A DNA stretch of 64,000 nucleotides, taken from Actinobacteria bacterium OK074 (GTDB lineage: Bacteria; Actinomycetota; Actinomycetes; Streptomycetales; Streptomycetaceae). Location of the stretch: NCBI GenBank assembly GCA_001298575.1, contig LJCV01000077.1, forward strand, positions 1-64,000. The letters are read 5' to 3'. Every line of letters starts with the position of its first letter. Positions within the stretch are counted from its first letter, which is position 1. This document shows positions 33,801 to 43,200 of the stretch, one piece after another. Below the pieces are notes generated by a model. That model ran no database searches. It saw only the letters and a list, made by a program, of their open reading frames with translations, and was not told the DNA's origin. The position numbers were made by a program, and so were the translations under genes.

Positions 33801-36800
33801 TTGTCCTGGGTGGATCTGAGAAACCTCCGTCGAGACCTCGGCATGGACGCCTGGCGCGTCTTCGAGCACCTGTGCGTGCAGCTCTTTCCCGACATGCTGG
33901 CCGAGGACCGCTTCCGGAACGCGTACGGAGAGTTCGCGCAGAACTCGGTGCGAGCGCTACGTCCGCCCGACGGCGGGATCGAGTGCTACGCCCGGCTACT
34001 GGACGGGCGCATGGTGGGCATGCAGGCCAAGCGCCACTCCACGCTGTCAGCGGCGTTCGTCTCCGTCAAGAAGTCAGTGCGGTCCGTCCTGATGCATCAT
34101 CCCGATCTCATAGTGCTTATCGTGTGCGTTCACCAGGATCCGACAGCGAGTGAAGTGCAGGCGTGGGACAAGGCGGAGGCCGAGTGGCAGGCCGTGGTCG
34201 AGGAACACAGGCCGGGAAGGCCGATGGAGTTCCACAGGTGCTCCAGAGAGAACATCGAATCTCTCCTGATGGGCAACGCGCCGGTGGCCTCCGCCTTTCT
34301 CGACCCGCCTCTGGCCCCGCTCGTTGACGTGCACCGGCACAGCCATGCCGTGGCGGTGGGAGTGCGGCAGCGGCACGGGCCGCTCGACGCGGCGACTCCT
34401 CTGTTGCGTACACCGCTGGCGGACGCGCTTGCTGAGCTCGATCAACCACGGCCGGCAGTCCAACGCATACGCGAGGCGGTGCGGGCGATAAGCCGTTGGG
34501 AGGGCTGGGAGCCGCGCACAGACGGCCTCGCGCCCGCGACGACGGAGGCCCTGACCGCCGCCTGGGTCCGCTGGTCCGCCCAGCGGGAGGCACGCTGCCA
34601 CTGCACCGAGGCATGGGACCGGGCCGCCGGACTGCTGGAGAGCGACGGAGTGGGCGCAGTGCCCCAGCAACGGTCGGCGCTGCGCGCAGCCCTCGCGGCC
34701 ACACGCACGGTCGTGGACGCTGTCGACCATCTCAGGCAGGATGCCCTCGACGCACTAAATCTCGCAGGCGCACCCGAGACACTCTCCCTCGACGAGCGGC
34801 GGGCTCTACAACGGACTGCGGTCGTCGTGCAAGACTTCCTCGCAAGTTGTGGCCTCTTGACCGGCCTCGGGGACGAACCCGCACTCTCGGCGCACGCGTA
34901 CGGAGCGCTACTCGTGTCCGGAGGGTGGGGCACGGGTAAGTCGTACGGGCTGGCGGGCTGGGTGACATCACGCATCGCAGCCGGTGCGCCCACGGCGTTG
35001 GCCTGCGGTCACGAGTTCGACGGTCACCGCTCGTGGGAGTCACAGCTCCCGGGCTTGTGCGCCCCGGGAGGCCGGGATTCCTCGCTCAGATCCTTCCTCG
35101 CCGTACTCCAGGCACACGCTCAGATCACCGGCAGACACGCCGTCCTGGCCGTGGACGCGCTCAACGAAATCCCTGGACTCGCGGGAACCGAGTTCGAGGC
35201 GCTCACGTCGCTGGCGTCGCTGGTGCGTGAGTATCCTCTGGTCGTCCTCGTCGCCACCACACGTCTGAATCACGCCCGCGACCTTCCGGACTCCGAAACC
35301 GCGCGGTACGCGGCGTACTGGACCCGGGGCGTCGAGGATCCGATGGCAGCCTGGCGGGTCTTCCAGGACGTGTACGGTCTTCCACCGCTGGCCCTTCCGC
35401 CGGACGCCGGTGAGCTGCGACGCCCGTTGATGCTCGCGGTGCTGGCCCGGTGCCTGTACAAGTCAGCTTCCTCGGGCGAGCTACGGGATCCCGTGCCCGT
35501 CCCCACCGTCGGAGAACTCTTCGCCCAGTGGCTGGATGTACTCAACCGGGAGTACTGCGGCTCCCTGTGGCCTGGCGGCCGCACCGAGCCACAGCCACTG
35601 GTTACCCGGGCGTGCCATGCTCTGGCCCTCCGTATGGGACGCGAAGACCGTCTGGAACACGCCGTGGCGTGTCAAGTCCTCGACAACGAACCCGGGTTGC
35701 GGGACTCGGCCTCGCTCATCGAATGGCTGCGACGGGCGGGAGTGCTCGCCGTGGACAGAGAAGGCGGACAGGTCCGCTTCGCAGTACAGCGGCTCGCCGA
35801 GCACTTCTGGGCGCTGAACCTGCTGAATCGGCCGTTTCCCTCCCGTGCCATCACCCGCTTGGTAGTTGCTGCGGATCGCGAGAAGGGTATGGGCGACGCG
35901 ACACGCCGTGTGTATGCGTTGGCCAGCGCTGCGCCCCAGGCCCGGCGTCACAACGAACTGACCCGTTACCTCCGTGTACGCCGCTCCCCGACCGCCGCCT
36001 TGGCCGTCCTGGATTCCTTGGAGGGGCGCTCCAAGGATGCCTCCGGGCACGCCACGGGCTTTCTGCGCCGTCAGGTCACCGACCGCCGTATCGCGCCCTG
36101 GACCTGGTACACGGTGTTCGTCAATTCAGCCAGCCCCGCTCATCCCGCGGGAGCGAGATTCCTGCACAAACGGCTGCGTCGCTGGGGACGGGCGCGCCGG
36201 GAACAGTGCTTCGTCACGGCCGTGCTGACCCTTATGCAGGACGAGGACGGCTTGCTGCTGCTCCGTCGATTCCTCCACTGGTGCCATACGTCCGGTGCCG
36301 GACGCCGGGACCTCGCCGAAGGGCTGTCCTACGTCCTGCTCTGGCTCGCGGCGGTCCCCAGCCAGCCTCTGCGCTCCCAGTGCGTGCGCACGCTGGCATC
36401 CCTCTGGCGCGATGATCCCTCCATCCCCGGTGGCCTCGCCGGATACTTCGCCGCTCACCCGGACGCGCTCGTCGCTGAGGCGTTCTGGCTGGCCATGCAT
36501 GGAACGCTGAGCCGGATGCCGCAGCGCCCTGTTCCCGAGCCCTGGAAGGCGGCCCTGCGCCGGGCCGACGGCCGCGCCCACCTCGGCGTGCAGGCCGCGG
36601 CCGACAGTGTGCGTGAACTGCTCGGGATACCGCGCGACACCGCAGGCGGACAACGGCCACGTAGGCCAAGGACGTTGCCCATGCCACGGCGCTGGAACCT
36701 GCGGCGGGCGTCCTGGGTCGAGGGAATCGCAGGTGCCTGGACGCCATACCCGGAGGACGACCCCTCGCAGCGGCTCATGTGGGTGGCCCGACGCTCCCGC

Positions 36801-38000
36801 ACCCTGGATCTCCTGCACCGGCCTCCTTGGCGCACCCGGGGCCGGGCGAAGGGCCGGTCCGACTTCCTTCGTCTCAAGGCCCTTGAGGCCAAGTCCGTCG
36901 AGACCGCGCTGATGGAGTGGTACGCCATGGCCGCTGGCGTCGAGCCGCCGTCACACGCACGGGGTGCTGCCGGCATCGGCACCGAAGGGGCGGAACAGGA
37001 GGCAATACCGGACGGGAGACCGCATCCCTACCGCGGCTACGGTATCGACCCGACCCTACCGCCCGAGTGGCCCTCGACCGTGGACACGACCTGCAGGCCG
37101 GACTCCTGGTGGTGCGTTCTTCCACCACGGCCTGCCCCGTCGGCGCCCCTGGGCCCCGGGGACATCGACGCCGGTCGCGCACTGACGGTCCGCGACACAG
37201 ATGGTGAGGAGTGGTGCGTGATCCGTACGCAATACCACCTCCCCTGCCACGAACCCGCAGAGGGCGACGACGCCCGGCTTCCCATCTTGGAGGCGGCTCC
37301 CCACACGACCTCGCTCGCCGACCTCTGGCGGTGGGACTCACCGGCCGAGCGCGAGGACAACACACCCGAAGTCTTCGTGGATGTAAGGGCGTTCCTGGTA
37401 CCCGCCGGGCAGAAGGAGAACGCGGCGCTCCGGCTCGCCTCGGAAGGCTGGCTCCGGGACCTCACAGAACAATGGCCCGCGCATCTGTGCTTCGCCGACT
37501 ACTACAGGATCACGGACATCCGCCGGTCCAACACCGGCGAGAACGCGGTCCCACATCCGTGCCTGCCCATGAACCTCACGTACGAGCACACACTGCGTTC
37601 GCTCTCCCTGGGCTCCCTCATGGAAGGCCCTGCGGAAAGAGCGGTACCGACAAAGGCATTGGCAGACCTACTGGGTCTGCGATGGAGCGGTCAGTGCCTG
37701 GCCTTCGTCCGAGAGGACGACTCAGCGCCGGTTGTCATGGACCCGGCCCTGCGCTGCGCCGGGCCACCCGCGCTGCTTCTCAGGACGAGCACGGCAAAGG
37801 AGCTGGCCGCGCGCGGGCTGAGGGTCCTCTGGGAGGTCAACGTATCCGCGACGCGCAATCCCTACCCTCCTCGATCCCGGTACTTCGCCCTCGACGCCCT
37901 CAGCGGCACAGGGACCAGGCCGATCGAGGTGACGCTCCCTCACTTCGATGGTGACGCGGGCGACGCAGTCGAACCTCCCAAGCCTCCTGGGCACAGGTGA
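33801..38000 (+). CDS. Avs/STAND-like NTPase with Mrr-type nuclease domain (1399 aa)
   Basis: The N-terminal 120 residues look like an Mrr/PD-(D/E)XK nuclease: FEHLCVQLFPDML, then PPDGGIECYARL near residue 57 (Asp/Glu) and GMQAKRHST near residue 74 (QxK). A P-loop NTPase follows with Walker A SGGWGTGKSYGL near residue 374 and Walker B-like VLAVDALNEIPG near residue 447, as in STAND/NACHT NTPases. Sensor-type Arg residues are plausible in LVATTRLNHARDLP. The C-terminal 900 residues have no recognised repeat; they are helical up to about residue 900, then carry conserved DxW and PYPPRS segments. The layout fits antiviral STAND (Avs) proteins, in which the C-terminus senses a phage protein and the nuclease is the effector. 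The start at TTG 33801 is uncertain; GTG 33810 or ATG 33843 are possible. Confidence 0.7.
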   Translation: MSWVDLRNLRRDLGMDAWRVFEHLCVQLFPDMLAEDRFRNAYGEFAQNSVRALRPPDGGIECYARLLDGRMVGMQAKRHSTLSAAFVSVKKSVRSVLMHHPDLIVLIVCVHQDPTASEVQAWDKAEAEWQAVVEEHRPGRPMEFHRCSRENIESLLMGNAPVASAFLDPPLAPLVDVHRHSHAVAVGVRQRHGPLDAATPLLRTPLADALAELDQPRPAVQRIREAVRAISRWEGWEPRTDGLAPATTEALTAAWVRWSAQREARCHCTEAWDRAAGLLESDGVGAVPQQRSALRAALAATRTVVDAVDHLRQDALDALNLAGAPETLSLDERRALQRTAVVVQDFLASCGLLTGLGDEPALSAHAYGALLVSGGWGTGKSYGLAGWVTSRIAAGAPTALACGHEFDGHRSWESQLPGLCAPGGRDSSLRSFLAVLQAHAQITGRHAVLAVDALNEIPGLAGTEFEALTSLASLVREYPLVVLVATTRLNHARDLPDSETARYAAYWTRGVEDPMAAWRVFQDVYGLPPLALPPDAGELRRPLMLAVLARCLYKSASSGELRDPVPVPTVGELFAQWLDVLNREYCGSLWPGGRTEPQPLVTRACHALALRMGREDRLEHAVACQVLDNEPGLRDSASLIEWLRRAGVLAVDREGGQVRFAVQRLAEHFWALNLLNRPFPSRAITRLVVAADREKGMGDATRRVYALASAAPQARRHNELTRYLRVRRSPTAALAVLDSLEGRSKDASGHATGFLRRQVTDRRIAPWTWYTVFVNSASPAHPAGARFLHKRLRRWGRARREQCFVTAVLTLMQDEDGLLLLRRFLHWCHTSGAGRRDLAEGLSYVLLWLAAVPSQPLRSQCVRTLASLWRDDPSIPGGLAGYFAAHPDALVAEAFWLAMHGTLSRMPQRPVPEPWKAALRRADGRAHLGVQAAADSVRELLGIPRDTAGGQRPRRPRTLPMPRRWNLRRASWVEGIAGAWTPYPEDDPSQRLMWVARRSRTLDLLHRPPWRTRGRAKGRSDFLRLKALEAKSVETALMEWYAMAAGVEPPSHARGAAGIGTEGAEQEAIPDGRPHPYRGYGIDPTLPPEWPSTVDTTCRPDSWWCVLPPRPAPSAPLGPGDIDAGRALTVRDTDGEEWCVIRTQYHLPCHEPAEGDDARLPILEAAPHTTSLADLWRWDSPAEREDNTPEVFVDVRAFLVPAGQKENAALRLASEGWLRDLTEQWPAHLCFADYYRITDIRRSNTGENAVPHPCLPMNLTYEHTLRSLSLGSLMEGPAERAVPTKALADLLGLRWSGQCLAFVREDDSAPVVMDPALRCAGPPALLLRTSTAKELAARGLRVLWEVNVSATRNPYPPRSRYFALDALSGTGTRPIEVTLPHFDGDAGDAVEPPKPPGHR

Positions 38001-38060
38001 CGGGCAAACTCAGGGTTAATCCTCCAACCGCCTCAGCCGGGGCTCCTCAGTGCCTCATGG

Positions 38061-38093
38061 CAGAACCTGTGCCGCTCGAAAAGTCATCGCCGC
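38061..38093 (+). repeat. Left inverted repeat of integrase-core IS
   Basis: This 33-base repeat contains CCTGTGCCGCTCGAAAAGTC and is the partner of 39218-39250 (mirrored). Confidence 0.75.
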
Positions 38094-38134
38094 TGGTGGC
38101 AGGGGGACGGGTCGCCGGCTGGCAGCATGTCCGG

Positions 38135-39214
38135 ATGATCGTGTCCCTGCTGTACAAGGTGACCCGGAAGCTGCTCTCCCTGCCGTCGGCGCTGCTTCGC
38201 GGGGATGCAGCAAAGGACGCGGAGCTTCTCGTGCTGCGCCACGAAAATGCGGTGCTGCGCCGACAGCTGGCCGGCCCGGTCCGCTACGAACCAGCGGATC
38301 GATTCTGGTTCGCTGCCCTCTCCGGCCTGATACCTCGGCGTCACTGGCACGACATCTTCCCGGTCCCCCCCGGCACCCTGCTCGGCTGGCACCGCCGATT
38401 CATCACCGCGAAGTGGGACTACAGCGCGCGCAGACGCACCGGTCGGCCGCCCACCGCAGCGGCGATCAAGAACCTCGCGCTTCGACTCGCCAGCGAGAAT
38501 CCGCGATGGGGCCACCGGCGGATCCAGGGCGAGTTGGCTCGGCTCGGGCACCGGATCGCGGCCTCGACAGTGTGGGAGATCCTCCACGCGGCGGGCATCG
38601 ACCCGGCGCCGCGTCGCTCCGGCCCCACCTGGCGCGAGTTCCTCACCGCCCAGGCCGAAGGCATCATCGCAGCGGACTTCTTCCACGTCGACACCGTGCT
38701 CGGCAGGCGGTTGTACGCGCTGGCCTTCTTCGAGCACGGCACCCGGCGCCTGCACATCAGCGGCGTCACCGCCCACCCGACGCGCGAATGGACGGTGCAG
38801 CAGGCGAGGAATCTCGCCGCCGGCCTCGGAGTACGCATGGAGTCCCTGCGCTTCCTGCTGCGCGATCGAGACGGCAAGTACGGCGACGCGTTCGACGCAG
38901 TCTTCGAGGCCGAGAAACTGGACGTGATCAAGAGTGCGCCGCGGGCACCTCGGATGAACGCCCACTGCGAGCGCGTCATCGGCAGCATCCGGCGCGAAGT
39001 TCTCGACCACGTCCTCATCCTCGGAGAGGCCCACGCGCGACAGGTCCTCGCGGCCTACCAGAATCACCACAACGAGCACCGGCCCCACCAGGCACGCAAC
39101 CAGCTACCACCCGATGCTGAGAAGCAGCCTGCTGCGATGGACATCGACACCCATAGGCTGCTGCGCACCCGGATCCTCGGCGGCCTCATCAACGAGTACA
39201 GATACGCCGCGTGA
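38135..39214 (+). CDS. DDE integrase-core transposase (359 aa)
   Basis: ATG at 38135 begins the conserved part (MIVSLLYKVTRKLLSLPS). An rve core is present: the first Asp in AADFFHVDTV, the second in LRDRDGKYGDA and the Glu in RVIGSIRREVLDH. The spacing fits IS3/IS481-type DDE transposases. An in-frame extension of 46 residues from 37997 lies partly in the left end and is not part of the gene. The frame is intact, so the element may still be mobile. Confidence 0.88.
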   Translation: MIVSLLYKVTRKLLSLPSALLRGDAAKDAELLVLRHENAVLRRQLAGPVRYEPADRFWFAALSGLIPRRHWHDIFPVPPGTLLGWHRRFITAKWDYSARRRTGRPPTAAAIKNLALRLASENPRWGHRRIQGELARLGHRIAASTVWEILHAAGIDPAPRRSGPTWREFLTAQAEGIIAADFFHVDTVLGRRLYALAFFEHGTRRLHISGVTAHPTREWTVQQARNLAAGLGVRMESLRFLLRDRDGKYGDAFDAVFEAEKLDVIKSAPRAPRMNAHCERVIGSIRREVLDHVLILGEAHARQVLAAYQNHHNEHRPHQARNQLPPDAEKQPAAMDIDTHRLLRTRILGGLINEYRYAA

Positions 39215-39217
39215 CGT

Positions 39218-39250
39218 GCGGCGACGACTTTTCAAGCGGCACAGGTCCTG
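39218..39250 (-). repeat. Right inverted repeat of integrase-core IS
   Basis: Reverse complement of the left end with three mismatches (33 bases). Confidence 0.75.
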
Positions 39251-39621
39251 GCCATCGCCGGATGCACGGTCTTTTCACGCATCTTGGTGACGGAGACGAG
39301 ACTCAGCGTCCCACACAACATCTTCGGCAGGAGGGCCGTCACACTTGACCGACTGACCCGGGTCACGGCCATGCAGTGGACGGAGGCCAGGCAGGAACGT
39401 GACGCCCGGGGTAGGGGTTGGATGATCGTCCTCGACGACGCCGACGGCCGATCGATACGCTTCGGGCTCGACGGTGTGCGTGCCGTGCACAGGGAACGCC
39501 TACTCGCGTTGTCTCCCACTATGTGGACGAGACGATGGCTGAGAAGGTCGGTCCGGTGGACGAGCTCTTCGCCCTGAACCCCTGGTTTCCAGCTCCCCGC
39601 ACCACTCCCACCGGACGCTGA
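39233..39621 (+). pseudogene. Fragment of an unknown small gene, cut by the IS
   Basis: One frame from the IS edge reads VFSRILVTETRLSVPHNIF, then a TLDRLTRVTAMQWTEARQ segment and GRGWMIVLDDADGRSI, which looks like real protein with a PH-like beta pattern. At about 39510-39520 the likely continuation (SHYVDETMAEKVGPVDELF) is in another frame, so a single-base shift has occurred. The 5' end is missing, probably removed by the IS insertion. Family unknown. Confidence 0.35.
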
Positions 39622-40172
39622 ACTCCATGCCGCCACAAGCGCCTGTGTGATCCGCAGGCGTTTGCGGCGACTCAAGCGCACCATCACCGATGAACCGATC
39701 CTGCGAGTCTGCTACGACGTGCGTATCTCGGTCCGGCGTCGTGCAGCTGGTTGAGGACCGAGAGTTCTGAGTTCATACTGCGGACTCCCATTGGCTGAGG
39801 GCTTCGGCATCGGCGGCCAGTTCGTCGTAACTGTGCTGTTCGGCAGGCAGTCCCAGTACGTCTCTTTGAAACCTCCCTGGCCACAGGCATCACCAGCTTC
39901 GAATCCTTGCCGTGGAGTGCTCGACGCTGTTGTCTCGCACTGTTTCTCCTGGTCAGCTGCACGGCTGCCGAGTGTCGATTTTGTCGGATCGATTGTTCGG
40001 ACGGTTCACATGTCGGGTCCACAGAAGGTCGGCGGGGACCGCGACGTGGCCACGTCAGGCACAGAGCTCCACGCGTGCGTATGACCGTAGTCCGGGCACC
40101 GAACCATTGGAGTGGTGCGAACGGGGCGTTCACGTCGGGCTCCGGCATCTGGAACACCTCGAATTCTTCGGT
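39622..40172. other. Gene-poor spacer, no supported feature
   Basis: I see no convincing gene in this stretch. Its base composition is visibly lower in GC than its neighbours, and open frames are short with poor codon usage. It may hold decayed insertion-sequence DNA. Confidence 0.5.
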
Positions 40173-40189
40173 TCGGCCGTATAGGCCGA
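40173..40189 (-). terminator. Short hairpin after MAD8-like gene
   Basis: TCGGCC and GGCCGA enclose a 5-base loop, 16 bases past the MAD8-like stop. The 6-bp stem is weak, so the call is tentative. Confidence 0.35.
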
Positions 40190-40204
40190 GCGCGCTCCGG
40201 GTCC

Positions 40205-43200
40205 TCACTCTTCGGATGCCGTCTTCGTGCCCCCGCCATGTTTCGTCACCCTCGGACGGCATTGGATGCGCACAGCGCCGTAGGTGAATGCCGGGTCGGT
40301 GGCCTTGCTCGACCAGATGTACGCCTCGCCCGGTCGGAGTTGGGCGAGTTTTTCGGCGGTGAGGCCGGATAGGGCCGCGTTCGCTTTCTGCAGGTGCTTG
40401 AGCCAGGCCGGGGAGGTGAACTTGTGCAGGATGATGTGGTTGGAGAGTTCGATCAGCTGTACGGGGACGGACGGCGGGTCCTGGCTCGCGACCAGGACGC
40501 TCATGCCTTTGTGGCGCATTTCGCGGACGGACTCGACCAGGCCGGCCACGAGGTCGGGGCTGTCGATGTACTTGTGGGCTTCGTCGAAGACGACGAGTTT
40601 GTTGAAGCGGCGGTCGCCGTCGCGGGCGTCGGCGAAGAGCTGCATCAGGACGACGAACAGGCCGAGGGCATCGTCCTTTTGGATCAGGTTGTCGCGCAGG
40701 TCGACGATGATGAGACGGCCGGGGCGGATGAGGCTGGTGAGCCGGACGTTGTCGTCGATGTACTCCGCGGCCAGGTCCAGGCGGTCCTCGGCGAGGTCCT
40801 TGATGTTGTCCGGCATCCGGGAGCTGGTGAGTTCCTGACGGATCGCGTCAAGGGTCAGGTCGTCGCGGTGCTTGCGGATGGCCCTGGCGATCTGCTTGAT
40901 GTACGTGGACCGGTTTCCGACGGCACCGAGCAGGAACGTCCAGTGCTCGGCCTTCAGTTCGGCGGAGGAGAACGCCAGGGGGTGCACCTCGATCCCCGGG
41001 TATTGCTTACGGCGTCTGTCGACCTGAGCCTCCGGCGTGAGCAGCACGACGTCGGTCAGCGCGTGCGGCTCGGCGCCGTAGCGTTCCTTGAGGGCCGCGA
41101 GTTGGGCGCGGTCGTCGTTGGGGTGCACCATCGAGGTGAACTCGGGCGCGTACTCCTCGGATCTGCTGTAGTGGAAGACCACCGTGGCCAGCGGGTTCGG
41201 CAGGACGTTGACGGGCGGGGCCGGGAGCGAGGCGGCCTCGATGATGCTGCCCAGTGTGTAGCTCTTGCCGCCGCCCTGGACGCCGAAAAGGCTGATGGTG
41301 TGGGTTTCGTCGAGGTCGAGGGAGACGGTGCGGCCGGCGGCCTTCCCCAGGACGCCGTGCTGAGGCGAGGGACGGGAGACACCCAGGTAGACGTCCGGCT
41401 GGTGGGAGCCGAGGGCGTCTGGGCCGGATGGCGGGGCGGTGTGGGCCGGAGCATCCGTGGTGGGGGCGTTGTGGAAGGCATGTGGGTCGGGTGCGCCGGC
41501 CTCGGGGGACGGTGCGTTGGGCACCGTTGCCTCCGGGGCTGCGGGAGCAGCGGGCGGTCCGGGGTTGTTCTCCTCGCCGACAGGGGAATTGAGAGTCGGC
41601 TGCGGTGGCGCCGGTGCCTGGCCCTTGCGCGGATCTGTTTCTTCCGCTTGTGTCGGCTGCTCCGGGGCCGCCGCTTGCAGGTCATCTGCGCGGAAGGCCG
41701 CGTCGGCGACTCGTGGGAGGGAGAGCGTGACCAGGGCCAGCGTCGGAGCGGTCGCGGCGTCGTCCGGTGCCGGGGTGTCCACGTCGCCCCCCGTGAGCTC
41801 TACGGGCTCGGCGTCGTCTGGCGGTTGCGGTCCGCCCGGTCGTACGGTCGGGATCGCGTCGATGAGTTCGGTGATGAGGTCGTGGCCGATGCGGTGGAAC
41901 TCCACCTCGCCGTCGGTTTCCTGGTCGGTGCCGGGGCGGGCGAGGTCGAAGATCAGGCCGCTCTGGGTGAAGTGCAGCCGGTAGCCGTCGTCGAGGCTGT
42001 CGAGGAGCTGGTGTGCTGCCGTGCGGCTGCTCTGGTTCAGGGTGCCGTGGCGGGCGGCGCGCTCCAGGTAGAAGCGGAGCATGGAGGAGAGAGTGAGGTT
42101 TTTGACGGGGCGGTCGACACGATCGGGAGTGGTGAGGTTCGGGTCGAAAGACTCGGCGAGTACGGACTGGCTGCGGGCCAGCTGTTGGGTGACCTTGGCC
42201 TTGAGTCGCTCGTAAGCGCCGATGTCGTCCAGCGCGGTGTAGCACTTCACCTCCACGAGGCGGCAGGTGACGGTCCGTTGCCGCGGGTCGAGGTGAAACA
42301 GTGCGAGGTCGCTGCGCTGGAAGGAAAGGGAGTCGCCCAGTTCGCGGGCCTGGCGGCGGGCCTCCGCGTACAGCTCGGGGTGGGCGTCGAGGGGCACGAC
42401 GATCTGGTTGTGCAGCACACCCTGGTAGTCGAGGTAGAGACGGGCCAGGGACAGGCCGAGGACTTCCGTGCGCTGGTTGGGGGCGGTGGACGCCAGTTTG
42501 AAGGCCAGGTTGCCAGAGAGTAGTCGGAGCTGGTCGAAGAAGGTGTTGAGGTGGCGTTCTGCGACGTCGAGCCCGTGCTGCTGCGCCGTCGGGCCGAGAA
42601 GGGCGCGCAGTTCGTCGACCGAATTGGAGCTCACCATCATCTGGTGGGCGAGTGCGCTGCCCGGCGCGGGCGTGTAGTCGATGACGTACTCGGGCCTGCC
42701 GTGGCGTCCGGCGTTGTCGAAGTACTCCAGTCCCAGCGTGCGGTCGATGGTGACGACCCAGTCGCCGGACTGGTGTGCTCGGTAGAGGAGATCACGGGCG
42801 TCGATGTCGAGGGACAGGACGGTGCAGGGGACGTTGCGCAGGGCCTGGCCGGCGGTGGCCACGCAGGCCGCGGCGGTGGCGAGCAGGGCGGGCAGACGGC
42901 CCATGAGGTTGGTGAGGTCTTCGGCGTCCTCTATGGCGAGGGCCGTGCCATGGCGTGGGGCGGTGCGCCAGACGATCTGCTGGTCGTCGTCCTCGTACGT
43001 GGAAGCAGTGGCCTGCACCAGGCCGTGGACCGGCGCGTGAGTGATGGGCCGCCGTGGTGCAGATGCGTGCTGTTCGCCGCCGAAGGCGTCGATGAGAACG
43101 GTCAGGTGGGCATCGAACTCCGTCGGCCGCCGGGTGAACTCCTCCACCGAGCGGACGGAGTGGACGAGCTTGGCGGTGCGCGCCGGGCCGGTGGTGTGCA

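Larger units (their letters stand above)
38061..39250 (+). mobile_element. Integrase-core IS element with 33-bp inverted repeats
   Basis: The ends match as inverted repeats over 33 bases with three mismatches (38061-38093 against 39218-39250), sharing CCTGTGCCGCT and GAAAAGTC. One transposase gene fills the middle. Length is 1190 bp. I see no certain target duplication. It separates the Avs-like gene from the MADS-like operon and cuts into a small gene at its right end. Confidence 0.8.

Noticed and set aside
39622..40172. Possible gene in the low-GC spacer
   Set aside because: Open frames are short, with poor codon bias and no homology I can recognise.
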